From: RPQJ01 sp046347155
Lineage (GTDB): Bacteria; Pseudomonadota; Gammaproteobacteria; Steroidobacterales; Steroidobacteraceae
DNA: 64,000 nucleotides
NCBI GenBank assembly: GCA_046347155.1
Contig: JAXMGT010000001.1
Coordinates: forward strand, 1,178,001 to 1,242,000
Reading direction: 5' to 3'
Positions 54,020-64,000 of this stretch are shown one piece after another. The number at the start of each line of letters is the position of its first letter. Positions within the stretch are counted from its first letter, which is position 1. The position numbers and the translations under genes are program-made. The notes under the pieces were generated by a model, which saw only the letters and a list, made by a program, of their open reading frames with translations, was not told where the DNA came from and did not search any database.

Positions 54020-54568
54020 CTACGCGGGTCGGGGCGCGCGCAGGTCCAGCGTCGTGAAGTGGTGTTGCTCGACGCCGCGCCGGCGGTCGTCGAGGTAGCG
54101 CCGGAGCGCGAAGTCGACGCTGCGGAACGCGATCTCGTCCCAGGGGATTTCCGACTCGTCGCAGAGCCGCACTTCGAGGCTCTCGACGCCGACGCCGTAA
54201 CGCGGCTCCGGGAGGCGCGCCCTGAACATCATGTGCACCTGGTCCGCGTGCAGCACGTGCACGATCGCGAGCAGCGAGCCGACCTCGACGTCCGCGAGGG
54301 CTTCCTCGGCCGCTTCACGACGCGCGGCCTCGAGCGTGGACTCGCCGTTCTCCATGAAGCCCGCCGGGATCGTCCAGTAGCCGCGCCGAGGTTCGATCGC
54401 GCGGCGGCACAGCAGGATCCGCCCCTCATGCTCGGGTACGCAGCCGGCGACGATCTTGGGATTCTGGTAATGGACGGTGCCGCAGGCCTCGCACACGTGG
54501 CGGAGGTGGGTGTCGCCCTCGGGCACCCGGCGGGTCACCGGCGCACCGCAGTTCGAGCAGAATTTCAT
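54020..54568 (-). CDS. NUDIX hydrolase with N-terminal zinc ribbon
   Basis: 182 residues. Zn ribbon with CSNCGAP and CEACGTVHYQNPK, then a NUDIX box spanning GFMENGESTLEAARREAAEEA, whose Gly and Glu residues fit the GX5EX7REUXEEXGU pattern. Similar proteins hydrolyse ADP-ribose or NAD-related diphosphates. The reading frame continues upstream through the tRNA gene, but the ATG at 54568 is the natural start. Confidence 0.88.
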   Translation of the reverse strand: MKFCSNCGAPVTRRVPEGDTHLRHVCEACGTVHYQNPKIVAGCVPEHEGRILLCRRAIEPRRGYWTIPAGFMENGESTLEAARREAAEEALADVEVGSLLAIVHVLHADQVHMMFRARLPEPRYGVGVESLEVRLCDESEIPWDEIAFRSVDFALRRYLDDRRRGVEQHHFTTLDLRAPRPA

Positions 54569-54595
54569 CGCGTGGCACGCCCGTGGCCGAGTCGT

Positions 54596-54682
54596 TGGTG
54601 CCGGGAGAGGGGATCGAACCCTCACGATGTCGCCACCGCCGGATTTTGAGTCCGGTGCGTCTACCAGTTCCGCCATCCCGGC
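54596..54682 (-). tRNA. tRNA-Leu, anticodon CAA
   Basis: On the minus strand a cloverleaf with 7-bp acceptor GCCGGGA / TCCCGGC, D-loop GGTAGACGC, anticodon stem CCGGA / TCCGG with loop CTCAAAA (anticodon CAA reads UUG), a long class II variable arm, T-loop GTTCGATCC, discriminator A and an encoded CCA. Confidence 0.97.
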
Positions 54683-54692
54683 GCGGACCGGC

Positions 54693-54721
54693 ACTTTACC
54701 CGATGGATCGCGGTATCACTA
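54693..54721 (-). promoter_or_regulatory. Promoter for tRNA-Leu
   Basis: Minus-strand -35 TAGTGA (54721-54716), 17-base spacer, -10 TAAAGT (54698-54693), followed by a GC-rich GCCGG discriminator as expected for a stable-RNA promoter under stringent control. Confidence 0.5.
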
Positions 54722-54886
54722 AAAAATCATTTCCATCATAGGGTTGCGTAGGATGCCTCGAATGCGAGACACTGCGACGGCGGCTCGATTCCGGCCACCG
54801 GCGGAACCAACCGGCCGGTCCGCGGTCAGACGCGGCACCCACGTCGCCTGCGGGCGGCTCGCGACCCTGCTTTCGAGAGTGCTCGC

Positions 54887-55594
54887 ATGCGACGACGTCA
54901 CTGGCTCCCTGCGCTGCTGTGCCTCGCGCTCGCCGTCCCGGTGCGCGCCGACGAGGCGACGGCGGCGCGCCTGGCGAGCGTGGCGCCGGACGCGAATCCG
55001 GAGGTGCTCTCGCTCGCCACCCGGGCGGCCGACTGCGCCGTGCGGCGTGGGCTCCTCGATGGATTCCGCCGGCTCGCGGTCATCGATTATTCGAAGCCCT
55101 CGACGGAGCCGCGGCTCTGGGTGTTCGACGTCGAGCGCGGCAGGCTGCTGTTCCATGAACTCGTCGCCCACGGGCGCAACACCGGCGAGCAGTTCGCGGC
55201 GCGCTTCTCGAACGTCGAGGGCAGCAAGATGTCGAGCCTAGGCCTCTACGAGGCGACCGACACCTACTACGGCAACAACGGATACTCGCTGCGCCTGCGC
55301 GGACTCGACACCGGGTTCAACGACAATGCGCTCGCCCGCGCGATCGTGATGCACGGCGCGCCGTACGTGAGCGCCGCGATCGCCGACCGGCTCGGGCGGC
55401 TCGGTCGCAGCTGGGGTTGCCCGGCCGTGCGGACCGAGGTCGCCCGCACGATGATCGACACGCTGAAGGACGGGGCGCTGCTGTTCGCGTACTACCCGGA
55501 CCGCAAGTGGCTGCACGAGTCCCCGATGCTCACCTGCGGTGCCGCGCCGACGCGCATTGCGGCGTCCGCGCCGGCCGGCCGGCCCGCGGGCTGA
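54887..55594 (+). CDS. L,D-transpeptidase-like catalytic domain protein (YkuD_2 type)
   Basis: 235 residues, secreted (signal peptide ends at VRA-D, about residue 21). Core: RLWVFDVERGRLLFHELVAHGRN, IVMHGAPYVS (catalytic His) and SWGCPAVR (catalytic Cys) match the YkuD_2/murein L,D-transpeptidase family. Expected to act on peptidoglycan peptides in the periplasm. The C-terminus is short. ATG 54887 lies 204 bases from the tRNA, and that gap shows no other gene. Confidence 0.85.
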   Translation: MRRRHWLPALLCLALAVPVRADEATAARLASVAPDANPEVLSLATRAADCAVRRGLLDGFRRLAVIDYSKPSTEPRLWVFDVERGRLLFHELVAHGRNTGEQFAARFSNVEGSKMSSLGLYEATDTYYGNNGYSLRLRGLDTGFNDNALARAIVMHGAPYVSAAIADRLGRLGRSWGCPAVRTEVARTMIDTLKDGALLFAYYPDRKWLHESPMLTCGAAPTRIAASAPAGRPAG

Positions 55595-55637
55595 CGGCCC
55601 CGGGGCCCCGGCCCCCGCCCGCCTGCAGACGCGGCCC

Positions 55638-56681
55638 ATGCAGCGCACCGATTTCCTGTACGACCTGCCCGAGGCGCTGATCGCGAGCGAGCCCGCACCG
55701 CGCCGCAGTGACAGCCGGCTGCTGCACCTCGACGGCGCGAGCGGTGGGATCGTCGACCGTGCGTTCCGCGACCTGCCGACGCTGCTGCGGTCGGGCGACC
55801 TGATGGTGTTAAACGACACGCGGGTCGTGCCGGCGCGGCTGCGCGCGCGCAAGGCGACGGGCGGTCGGGCCGAAATCCTGCTCGAGCGCGTCGTCGGCGG
55901 CACCCGCGCCCTGGTGCAGCTCAAATCCAGCAAGCCCCCGGCCGAGGGGTCGATGCTCGAGCTCGACGGCGGCGGCGCGGCCCGGGTGGCCGGTCGCGAC
56001 GGCGAGTTCTGGCTGCTCGAGTTCGACGGGCCGCCGGCGGCGGTGTTCGAGCGGCAGGGCGAGATGCCGCTGCCGCCGTACATGCACCGAGCGGCGCAGG
56101 ACTGGGACCGGGAGCGCTACCAGACCGTCTACGCACGCGAGCCCGGGGCCGTGGCCGCCCCGACCGCCGGCCTGCACTTCGACGAGACGGTGCTCGCGGC
56201 CTGCCGCGCCGCGGGCGTCGCCACGGCGACCGTCACGCTGCACGTCGGCGCGGGCACGTTCCAGCCCGTGCGCGTCGAGGATGTCTCGGAGCACCGGATG
56301 CACGCCGAGCACGCGGTCGTGCCGGCCGCGACCTGCGAGGCCGTCGCGGCCTGCCGTGCGCGCGGCGGGCGGGTGCTCGCCGTCGGCACCACTGCGGTCC
56401 GCGCGCTCGAGTCCGCCGCGGCGGGCGGTCGCCTCGAGCCATGGTCCGGGGACACGCGGCTCTTCATCACGCCGGGCCGGCGTTTTCGAGCGGTGGACCG
56501 CCTGCTCACGAATTTCCACCTGCCCGAGTCGACGTTGCTGATGCTGGTCTGCGCGTTCGCGGGCACCGCGCGGGTGCTGAATGCCTACCGACACGCGGTC
56601 GCGGGGCGCTACCGGTTCTTCAGCTACGGTGACGCGATGCTCGTCGAGCCGGACCCCTCGGCACTGGAGCCCTGCGCGTGA
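55638..56681 (+). CDS. queA: S-adenosylmethionine:tRNA ribosyltransferase-isomerase QueA
   Basis: 347 residues. Family blocks: FLYDLPEALIASEPAPRRSDSRLL at the N-terminus, LMVLNDTRVVPARL, GAVAAPTAGLHFDE, HVGAGTFQPVR, VGTTAVRALES, LLTNFHLPESTLLMLV and FFSYGDAML. Converts preQ1-tRNA to epoxyqueuosine-tRNA. ATG 55638 matches the conserved start; upstream extension has no ribosome site. The tgt GTG overlaps its stop. Confidence 0.97.
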   Translation: MQRTDFLYDLPEALIASEPAPRRSDSRLLHLDGASGGIVDRAFRDLPTLLRSGDLMVLNDTRVVPARLRARKATGGRAEILLERVVGGTRALVQLKSSKPPAEGSMLELDGGGAARVAGRDGEFWLLEFDGPPAAVFERQGEMPLPPYMHRAAQDWDRERYQTVYAREPGAVAAPTAGLHFDETVLAACRAAGVATATVTLHVGAGTFQPVRVEDVSEHRMHAEHAVVPAATCEAVAACRARGGRVLAVGTTAVRALESAAAGGRLEPWSGDTRLFITPGRRFRAVDRLLTNFHLPESTLLMLVCAFAGTARVLNAYRHAVAGRYRFFSYGDAMLVEPDPSALEPCA

Positions 56682-57826
56682 GCACCGTTTTCGAACTCAG
56701 GGGCACGAGCGGCGCGGCGCGGCGCGGCCGCCTGGCACTACGCCGCGGCGTGGTCGAGACGCCGGTGTTCATGCCGGTGGGCACCTACGGCACCGTGAAG
56801 GCAATGACGCCGGAGGAACTGGCGGGACTGGGCGCCGAGATCGTGCTCGGCAATACGTTTCACCTGATGCTCCGGCCCGGCACCGAGGTGATCGGCGCCC
56901 ACGGCGGCCTCCACGGTTTCATGCACTGGCGGGGCCCGATCCTGACGGATTCCGGCGGTTTCCAGGTCTGGAGCCTGGCCGAGCTGCGCAAGCTCGACGA
57001 GACCGGCGTGCGGTTCCGCTCGCCCGTGAACGGCGACGCGGTGTTCCTGAGCCCCGAGGTGTCGATGCAGGTGCAGGCGGCGCTCGACTCGGACGTCGTG
57101 ATGGCCTTCGACGAGTGCACGCCGTACCCGGCGACCGAGGCCGTGGCCCGCCGCTCGATGGAACTCTCGATGCGCTGGGCCCGCCGCAGCCGCGACGAGT
57201 TCGACCGGCTCGCCAACCCGAACGCGCTGTTCGGGATCGTCCAGGGCGGCACGCACCTCGGGCTCAGGCTCGAATCGGTCGCCGCACTCACCTCGATCGG
57301 CTTCGACGGCTATGCGATCGGCGGCCTCGCGGTCGGCGAGCCGGCCGACGAGCGCGATGCGGTGCTCGACGCGCTTGCGCCCCGGCTCCCGGCCGATCGT
57401 CCGCGCTACCTGATGGGCGTCGGGACCCCTGCCGACATCGTGGCTGCGGTGCTGCGCGGCGTCGACATGTTCGACTGCGTGATGCCGACCCGGAACGCCC
57501 GGAACGGCCACCTGTTCACGAGCCAGGGGGTCGTGAAGATCCGCAATGCGGCCCACCAGGCCGACACCGGGCCGCTCGACCCGGCCTGCGGCTGCTATAC
57601 CTGCCGGAACTACACGCGCGCCTACCTGCGCCACCTCGACCGCTGCAACGAGATCCTCGGCGCCCGGCTGAACACGATCCACAACCTCGCCTACTACCTG
57701 GGCCTGATGGCGCGGATCCGGCGGGCCATCGAGGACGGCCGGTACCCCGAATTCGCCTCGGCGTTCCTCGCCGGCCCGGAGGGCAGGGGGCCGACGGACG
57801 GCGCCGGGGCCGACCCTCGGGTATAA
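56678..57826 (+). CDS. tgt: Queuine tRNA-ribosyltransferase
   Basis: 382 residues. Conserved blocks: VETPVFMPVGTYGTVKAMTPEEL, NTFHLMLRPG, MHWRGPILTDSGGFQVWSL (catalytic Asp), MAFDECTPYP, FGIVQGGTHLGLR, GGLAVGE, YLMGVGTPADI, DCVMPTRNARNG and the zinc motif CGCYTCRNYTRAYLRHL. Exchanges guanine for preQ1 at position 34. GTG 56678 overlaps queA. Its TAA stop coincides with a -10 box for yajC. Confidence 0.97.
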   Translation: MSTVFELRGTSGAARRGRLALRRGVVETPVFMPVGTYGTVKAMTPEELAGLGAEIVLGNTFHLMLRPGTEVIGAHGGLHGFMHWRGPILTDSGGFQVWSLAELRKLDETGVRFRSPVNGDAVFLSPEVSMQVQAALDSDVVMAFDECTPYPATEAVARRSMELSMRWARRSRDEFDRLANPNALFGIVQGGTHLGLRLESVAALTSIGFDGYAIGGLAVGEPADERDAVLDALAPRLPADRPRYLMGVGTPADIVAAVLRGVDMFDCVMPTRNARNGHLFTSQGVVKIRNAAHQADTGPLDPACGCYTCRNYTRAYLRHLDRCNEILGARLNTIHNLAYYLGLMARIRRAIEDGRYPEFASAFLAGPEGRGPTDGAGADPRV

Positions 57827-57827
57827 T
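57822..57827 (+). promoter_or_regulatory. -10 box candidate upstream of yajC
   Basis: A perfect TATAAT overlaps the tgt stop codon, 53 bases before the yajC start. The corresponding -35 region is GC-rich and not consensus. It may give secretion genes a promoter independent of queA-tgt. Confidence 0.4.
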
Positions 57828-57879
57828 CGCCAACCTTTTTGGACGGCCCGACTGCCCGGGCCCGATACAGGAGTCCCCG

Positions 57880-58209
57880 ATGGACTGGTTGATCCCGAGC
57901 GCCTACGCGCAGGCCGCAGGCGGCGCGCAGCCGAATGCGCTGATGCAGATGCTGCCCCTCGTCCTGATCTTCGTCGTCTTCTACTTCCTGCTCATCCGCC
58001 CGCAGACGAAGCGCGCGAAGGAACACCGCGCGATGGTGGCCGCGCTCGGCGTGGGCGACGAGGTGGTCACCGGCGGTGGCCTGCTCGGCAAGGTGGTCGA
58101 GGTGAGCGACCAGTTCCTGACCGTCGAGATCGCGGCCGGCGTCGCGGTCAAGGTGCAGCGCCACACCGTCCAGAGCGTCCTGCCGAAGGGCACGCTCAAG
58201 AGCGCCTGA
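57880..58209 (+). CDS. yajC: Preprotein translocase subunit YajC
   Basis: 109 residues. Single membrane helix (MQMLPLVLIFVVFYFLLIRPQTKR), then a cytoplasmic beta-rich domain (GDEVVTGGGLLGKV; VKVQRHTVQSVLP). Accessory to SecDF. ATG 57880 preceded by AGGAG. Immediately upstream of secD, as usual. Confidence 0.96.
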   Translation: MDWLIPSAYAQAAGGAQPNALMQMLPLVLIFVVFYFLLIRPQTKRAKEHRAMVAALGVGDEVVTGGGLLGKVVEVSDQFLTVEIAAGVAVKVQRHTVQSVLPKGTLKSA

Positions 58210-58229
58210 GTCCCGGGGGATCGCGAACC

Positions 58230-60101
<1,872 letters not shown>

Positions 60102-60102
60102 G

Positions 60103-61038
60103 ATGGAATTCTTCCACCGGAAGACCAGCTACCCCTTCATGGGGACCCGCCGCCGCTGGTACGTGGTGTCGGCGGTCGTTCTGCTTGCGGCGCTCGTTTC
60201 GCTCGCGGTCCGGGGCCTCAACTTCGGCATCGACTTCACCGGCGGCGTGGTGCTCGAGCTCAGCTTCCCGAAGGCGGTCGACATCGAGCAGGTGCGCGCC
60301 GAGGTCGAGAAGGCGGGCTTCGCGCACGCGGCCGTGCAGAGTTTCGGCAGCTCGCGCGATGTGATGGTGCGACTGCTGCCGCAGGAAGGCGAGGACACGA
60401 ACAAGGTGGCCGCGGCCGTGCTCGCGTCCATCCAGGCCTACGAGCCGCAGGTGCAGCTCCTGAGAACCGAGGTCGTCGGGCCGCAGGTCGGCGCCGAGCT
60501 CGCCAACAAGGGCGCGCTCGCGATCCTGTTCACGTTCATCGGGATCCTGATCTACGTCGCGCTGCGCTTCCAGTGGAAGCTCGGCGTCGGCGCGATCGTG
60601 GCCGCCATGCACGACCCGATCGTGATCCTCGGGTTCTTCTCCGAGACCCAGATGACGTTCGACCTGCCCGCGCTGGCGGCGATCCTCGCGGTGATCGGTT
60701 ACTCGCTGAACGACACCGTCGTGGTGTTCGACCGGATCCGCGAGCGGTTCCTGTCGATGCGCAAGGGCACGCCCGAGCAGGTCATCGACTCGGCGATCAA
60801 CGAGACGCTGTCGCGCACGATCATGACGCACCTGACCACGATGATCACGATCGTGGCACTCCTCGTCTTCGGTGGCGAGGTGCTGCGCGGCTTCTCGGTC
60901 GCGCTCGCGATCGGCGTCGTGGTGGGCACCTATTCCTCGATCTACATCGCGAGCGCGATCGCGCTCGACTTCAAGCTCGCCGCGCGGGACCTCCTGCCGG
61001 TGCAGCGCGAGAAGGACGCCGTCGACGAAATGCCGTGA
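60103..61038 (+). CDS. secF: Protein translocase subunit SecF
   Basis: 311 residues. FGIDFTGGVVLELSF near the N-terminus, periplasmic domain, then helices with FIGILIYVALRFQWKLGVGAIVA, GYSLNDTVVVFDRIRE and TLSRTIMTHLTTMITIVAL. Pairs with SecD. The usual partner order is preserved, and the gene is followed by a TerC-family protein. Confidence 0.97.
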   Translation: MEFFHRKTSYPFMGTRRRWYVVSAVVLLAALVSLAVRGLNFGIDFTGGVVLELSFPKAVDIEQVRAEVEKAGFAHAAVQSFGSSRDVMVRLLPQEGEDTNKVAAAVLASIQAYEPQVQLLRTEVVGPQVGAELANKGALAILFTFIGILIYVALRFQWKLGVGAIVAAMHDPIVILGFFSETQMTFDLPALAAILAVIGYSLNDTVVVFDRIRERFLSMRKGTPEQVIDSAINETLSRTIMTHLTTMITIVALLVFGGEVLRGFSVALAIGVVVGTYSSIYIASAIALDFKLAARDLLPVQREKDAVDEMP

Positions 61039-61069
61039 TGGCGGGCCGCTCTAACGGGGGGGCGTGGCG

Positions 61070-62062
61070 GTGACCGAGCTCGTCTGGGCCGGTTTCATCG
61101 TGCTGTTCCTCGGGCTCCTGACCCTCGACCTCGCGGTGCTGCACCGCGAGTCCGAGGAGCTCTCGGTGCCACAGGCGCTGTTCTGGACCGCCGTCTGGAT
61201 CGGCGTCGCGGGCTGCTTCGCATTCGCGATCTACGGCCTGTACGAGTACCACTGGTTCGGCTTCGTCCCGGACGACGACGGCCCCGCCACGGGCGCCGGC
61301 GCCGTGCTTCAGTACGTCACCGGCTACCTGCTCGAGTGGTCGCTGTCGGTCGACAACATCTTCGTGATGGCCGTCGTCTTCAATTTCCTGCGCGTGCCGG
61401 CGCGGCTTCAATACCGGGTGCTCTTCTGGGGCATCGTCGGGGCCATCGTGCTGCGCGGTCTCATGATCGGCGCGGGGACTGCGCTGCTCGACGCGTTCGA
61501 CTGGATGTTCTACGTGTTCGGCGCGACGCTGCTGGTGTCGGCGGTCAGGATGATGCGCGCCGACGACGAGAGCCTGCCCCGGGACCTCGGCGAGAGCTTC
61601 CCGGCCCGGGTGCTGCGGCGGTTCATCCCGGTCACCGACGAACTCGACGGCACGAAGTTTCTGGTGCGGCGCGCCGGCCGGCTGCACGCGACACCGCTGC
61701 TGCTCGCCCTCGTGATGATCGAGCTCACGGACGTCGTGTTCGCGGTGGATTCGATCCCGGCAATCCTGGCGGTTACCCAGGACCCGTTCCTGGTGTTCAC
61801 GTCGAACGCGTTCGCGATCCTCGGCCTGCGGTCGCTGTACTTCGCCGTCGCGGGGCTGATGTCCGTCTTCCGCTACCTCAGGTACAGCCTGGTGCTGATC
61901 CTGGCGTTCGTCGGCGTGAAGATGCTGCTCGTGAACTTCTACCACGTGCCGAACCTGGTGTCGCTCGGCATCATCCTCGCGACGCTGCTCGGCGGGATCC
62001 TCGCGTCGATGGTCGCGACGCGCCGGGAAGGCGGCGCGGCGGGGGACGGCCCCCGCCGCTGA
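61070..62062 (+). CDS. TerC/Alx family integral membrane protein
   Basis: 330 residues with about eight membrane segments. Acidic motifs inside helices: SLSVDNIFVMAVVF and ELTDVVFAVDSIPAILAVTQDP, the TerC signature; YRVLFWGIVGAIVLRG is also conserved. Members take part in metal (manganese) export or tellurite resistance. GTG 61070 is chosen since the G-rich ribosome site ends 7 bases before; GTG 61064 is the alternative. Convergent with the permease gene. Confidence 0.9.
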   Translation: MTELVWAGFIVLFLGLLTLDLAVLHRESEELSVPQALFWTAVWIGVAGCFAFAIYGLYEYHWFGFVPDDDGPATGAGAVLQYVTGYLLEWSLSVDNIFVMAVVFNFLRVPARLQYRVLFWGIVGAIVLRGLMIGAGTALLDAFDWMFYVFGATLLVSAVRMMRADDESLPRDLGESFPARVLRRFIPVTDELDGTKFLVRRAGRLHATPLLLALVMIELTDVVFAVDSIPAILAVTQDPFLVFTSNAFAILGLRSLYFAVAGLMSVFRYLRYSLVLILAFVGVKMLLVNFYHVPNLVSLGIILATLLGGILASMVATRREGGAAGDGPRR

Positions 62063-62069
62063 ACCCCGG

Positions 62070-63518
62070 TCAGGCGCCGCCCTTCTCGAGCGCGCTGTTC
62101 TTGCGGCCGTACAGGAAGTACACGGTCATCCCGATCGCGGTCCACACGATCAGCCGGACCCAGGTGTCCTTCGGCAGCGAGATCATCATGTAGGCGCAGA
62201 TCAGCGCGCCGAGCGGGCAGACGAGCCACGGCATCGCGACCCGGAACGGCCGCTTGAGGTCGGGGCGCGTGTATCGCAGCACCAGCACGCCGATGCAGAC
62301 GACGATGAACGCGATCAGGGTGCCGATCGAGACGAGCTCGCCGAGGATCGTGACCGGCAGCAGGCCGGCGACTGTCGCCGCGAAGATGCCGGTGACCACC
62401 GTCGAGAACGACGGCGTGCGGTACTTCGGGTGCACGCGGCCGAACACCGGCGGCAGCAGCCCGTCCTTCGACATCGCGAAGAAGATGCGCGGCTGGCCGA
62501 GCAGCATCACGAGCATCGTCGAGGTCATGCCGGCGATCGCGCCGGCCTTCACCCAGCCCGCGAGCCAGGAGAGGTCGGGGTAGCGGTCGAGCGCCATCGC
62601 GACCGGGGCCGGCGTGTTGAGCTCGGTGTACGGCACCATGCCGGTCAGCACGGCGGCGACGCCGATGTAGAGCACCGTGCAGATCGCGAGACTGACCAGG
62701 ATGCCCTTCGGCATGTCGCGCTGCGGGTCGCGGGCCTCCTGGGCCGCTGTCGAGACCGCGTCGAAGCCGATGTAGGCGAAGAAGATGATGCCGGCGGCCG
62801 TCACGACGCCGCCCCAGCCGAACTGGCCCGGGCCCGTGGCGGGCGGGATGAACGGGTCCCAGTTCGCGCCCTGTACGTACCAGGCGCCAAAGCCGATGAA
62901 CAGCACGATCACGACCACCTTGATCGCGACGACGATGCCGTTGAAGCGCGCGGACTGCTGGATACCGATGTAGCAGAGCGTCGACATCACGGCGAGGATC
63001 AGCACCGCGGGCAGGTTGACGATTGCGCCGGTACTCACGAGTTCCCAGTGCGTCTGGCCCTTGGCGAAAGGCGCGTTCGTGAGCGCCGGCGGCAGCTCGA
63101 TCCCGAACTGGGCGAGCAGGCTCACGACGTAGCCGGACCAGCCGACCGCGATCGTCGCGGCCGCGAAAAGGTACTCGAGGATCAGGTTCCAGCCGACAAA
63201 CCAGGCGACGAATTCGCCGAGCGTCGCGTACGAATAGGAGTAGGCGCTGCCCGACACGGGGATCATCGCCGCGAACTCCGCGTAGCAAAGCCCCGCGAAC
63301 GCGCAGCCGATGCCGGCGATGATGAACGAGATCACGAGCGCCGGGCCGGCGTGGTTGGCCGCGGCCGTCCCGGTCAGCACGAAGATGCCGGTGCCGATGA
63401 TCGCGCCGATGCCGAGCATGATCAGCGCGCGCGCGTCGAGCACGCGGTTCAGCTCGTTCGCCGAGCCCTCCTTGGTGAGGTCGCCGATCGGCTTGGTCGA
63501 GAACAGGCCGTGTGCCAT
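62070..63518 (-). CDS. APC family amino-acid permease
   Basis: 482 residues with about 12 membrane segments. The start is LIMLGIGAIIGTGIFVLTG, the conserved substrate-binding unwound helix 1 of APC transporters, with IFFAYIGFDAVSTAAQEARDPQRDMP (helix 6 region) and QPRIFFAMSKDGLLPP. Nearest the cationic amino-acid transporter/YfnA-type group. ATG 63518 follows GGGGGAT. The substrate cannot be fixed by sequence. Confidence 0.92.
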   Translation of the reverse strand: MAHGLFSTKPIGDLTKEGSANELNRVLDARALIMLGIGAIIGTGIFVLTGTAAANHAGPALVISFIIAGIGCAFAGLCYAEFAAMIPVSGSAYSYSYATLGEFVAWFVGWNLILEYLFAAATIAVGWSGYVVSLLAQFGIELPPALTNAPFAKGQTHWELVSTGAIVNLPAVLILAVMSTLCYIGIQQSARFNGIVVAIKVVVIVLFIGFGAWYVQGANWDPFIPPATGPGQFGWGGVVTAAGIIFFAYIGFDAVSTAAQEARDPQRDMPKGILVSLAICTVLYIGVAAVLTGMVPYTELNTPAPVAMALDRYPDLSWLAGWVKAGAIAGMTSTMLVMLLGQPRIFFAMSKDGLLPPVFGRVHPKYRTPSFSTVVTGIFAATVAGLLPVTILGELVSIGTLIAFIVVCIGVLVLRYTRPDLKRPFRVAMPWLVCPLGALICAYMMISLPKDTWVRLIVWTAIGMTVYFLYGRKNSALEKGGA

Positions 63519-63619
63519 TGGATCCCCCGCTGCGGTCCTTACACGTTAGATGCGCCTGTGCGGCGCGGGCGGACTGTACCGCGACCCCGGTCCGGGCGAT
63601 AGGGGCGCGACGGCGAGGA

Positions 63620-64000
63620 TCAGTCTTCGCGCAGTTCGGCGGGCACGTGCGGCGCGAGGCACTCGACCAATGCCTCGTAGACCTTCGGCGCCCCGGCGAT
63701 CACGTTGCCACCCTGCCGGTAGTCGCCGCCCGACAGCGTGCCGATCCGCCCGCCGGCCTCGGTGATCAGCAGCGTGCCGGCCGCCGTGTCCCAGGCGTTC
63801 AGCCCGATCTCCCAGAACCCGTCGATGCGGCCGGCGGCGACGTACGCGAGGTCGAGCGAGGCGGCGCCCGGGCGCCGGATTCCGGCGGTTTCCTGCATCA
63901 CGGCCTTCAGCATCGCAAGGTACTCGTCGATCCAGCGCGAATTGGCGCGGTAGGGGAAGCCGGTGCCGATCAGCGCACCCTCGAGGCCCGCCTGCTTGGA
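63620..64000 (-). CDS. suhB: Inositol-1-monophosphatase SuhB, N-terminal part outside window
   Basis: C-terminal 126 residues of an inositol monophosphatase. The visible part has GTGFPYRANS, GAASLDLAYVAAGRIDGFWEIGLNAWD (the metal-ligand D in AWDTAAG) and GGNVIAGAPKVYEALVECL. In gammaproteobacteria suhB lies near sec genes and also influences rRNA transcription antitermination. The start is beyond the right window edge. Confidence 0.92.
   Translation of the reverse strand, partial: SKQAGLEGALIGTGFPYRANSRWIDEYLAMLKAVMQETAGIRRPGAASLDLAYVAAGRIDGFWEIGLNAWDTAAGTLLITEAGGRIGTLSGGDYRQGGNVIAGAPKVYEALVECLAPHVPAELRED

Noticed and set aside
54020..54694. Longer NUDIX reading frame running through the tRNA
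   Set aside because: The extra N-terminus is the translated tRNA-Leu (a well-known false peptide); ATG 54568 is the natural start.

Overview
High-GC chromosomal segment (64 kb) whose housekeeping gene order points to a gammaproteobacterium. The supporting neighbours are queA-tgt-yajC-secD-secF, xerD-dsbC, a 180-kDa-class NAD-glutamate dehydrogenase, zapE and suhB, together with a TPP riboswitch and a tRNA-Leu(CAA) with encoded CCA. The family inside Gammaproteobacteria cannot be fixed from the sequence alone. A lineage rich in hydrophobic-carbon degraders (Nevskiales or Steroidobacterales type) would fit, but that is inference. No phage, IS element, integron or CRISPR array was seen.

1-27.8 kb is a catabolic region. 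It holds two single-component Rieske oxygenases, a Rieske ferredoxin, a [2Fe-2S] ferredoxin, three GST-like proteins, a CoA ligase flanked by two ABM-domain proteins, an acyl-CoA dehydrogenase, a family III CoA-transferase, an Ltp-type thiolase next to an HMG-CoA-synthase-like/DUF35 fusion, several SDRs, an E1alpha-E1beta-E2 2-oxoacid dehydrogenase set, a ThuA protein and a cytochrome c-quinoprotein. Three divergent promoters in this region (4.5, 9.9 and 25.7 kb) share an 18-bp palindrome of the form AAACAG-N6-CTGTTT. Their flanking gene runs contain about 21 genes. A TetR regulator at 27.1 kb is the obvious candidate regulator. Together they look like one regulon for uptake, activation and breakdown of an unidentified hydrophobic or aromatic substrate through CoA thioesters.

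13.4-17.5 kb is inserted in this region and is functionally separate. A TPP riboswitch precedes a TonB-dependent receptor, a small YkoF/MTH1187-like thiamine-binding protein, a PnuC-family (PnuT-like) permease and an APH/choline-kinase-fold kinase. This forms a thiamine salvage route from outer membrane to phosphorylation.

27.8-35 kb carries beta-oxidation genes (crotonase, thiolase, FadB-type multifunctional enzyme), a VOC protein, a nitronate-monooxygenase-like flavoprotein and an SDR. 34.7-40.3 kb has gpmA translationally coupled to the large NAD-glutamate dehydrogenase. 40.3-46.4 kb runs leftward with MarR, zapE, ETF-quinone oxidoreductase, two SDRs and a thiolase. At 46.5-50.8 kb a TetR gene diverges from a fused isobutyryl-CoA mutase (IcmF) across a palindromic operator.

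50.8-64 kb is mostly housekeeping: a PlsC-like acyltransferase, xerD, dsbC, fdxA, a NUDIX hydrolase, tRNA-Leu, an L,D-transpeptidase-like protein, queA, tgt, yajC, secD, secF, a TerC-family protein, an APC permease and a truncated suhB. No gap longer than about 210 bases lacks a gene.
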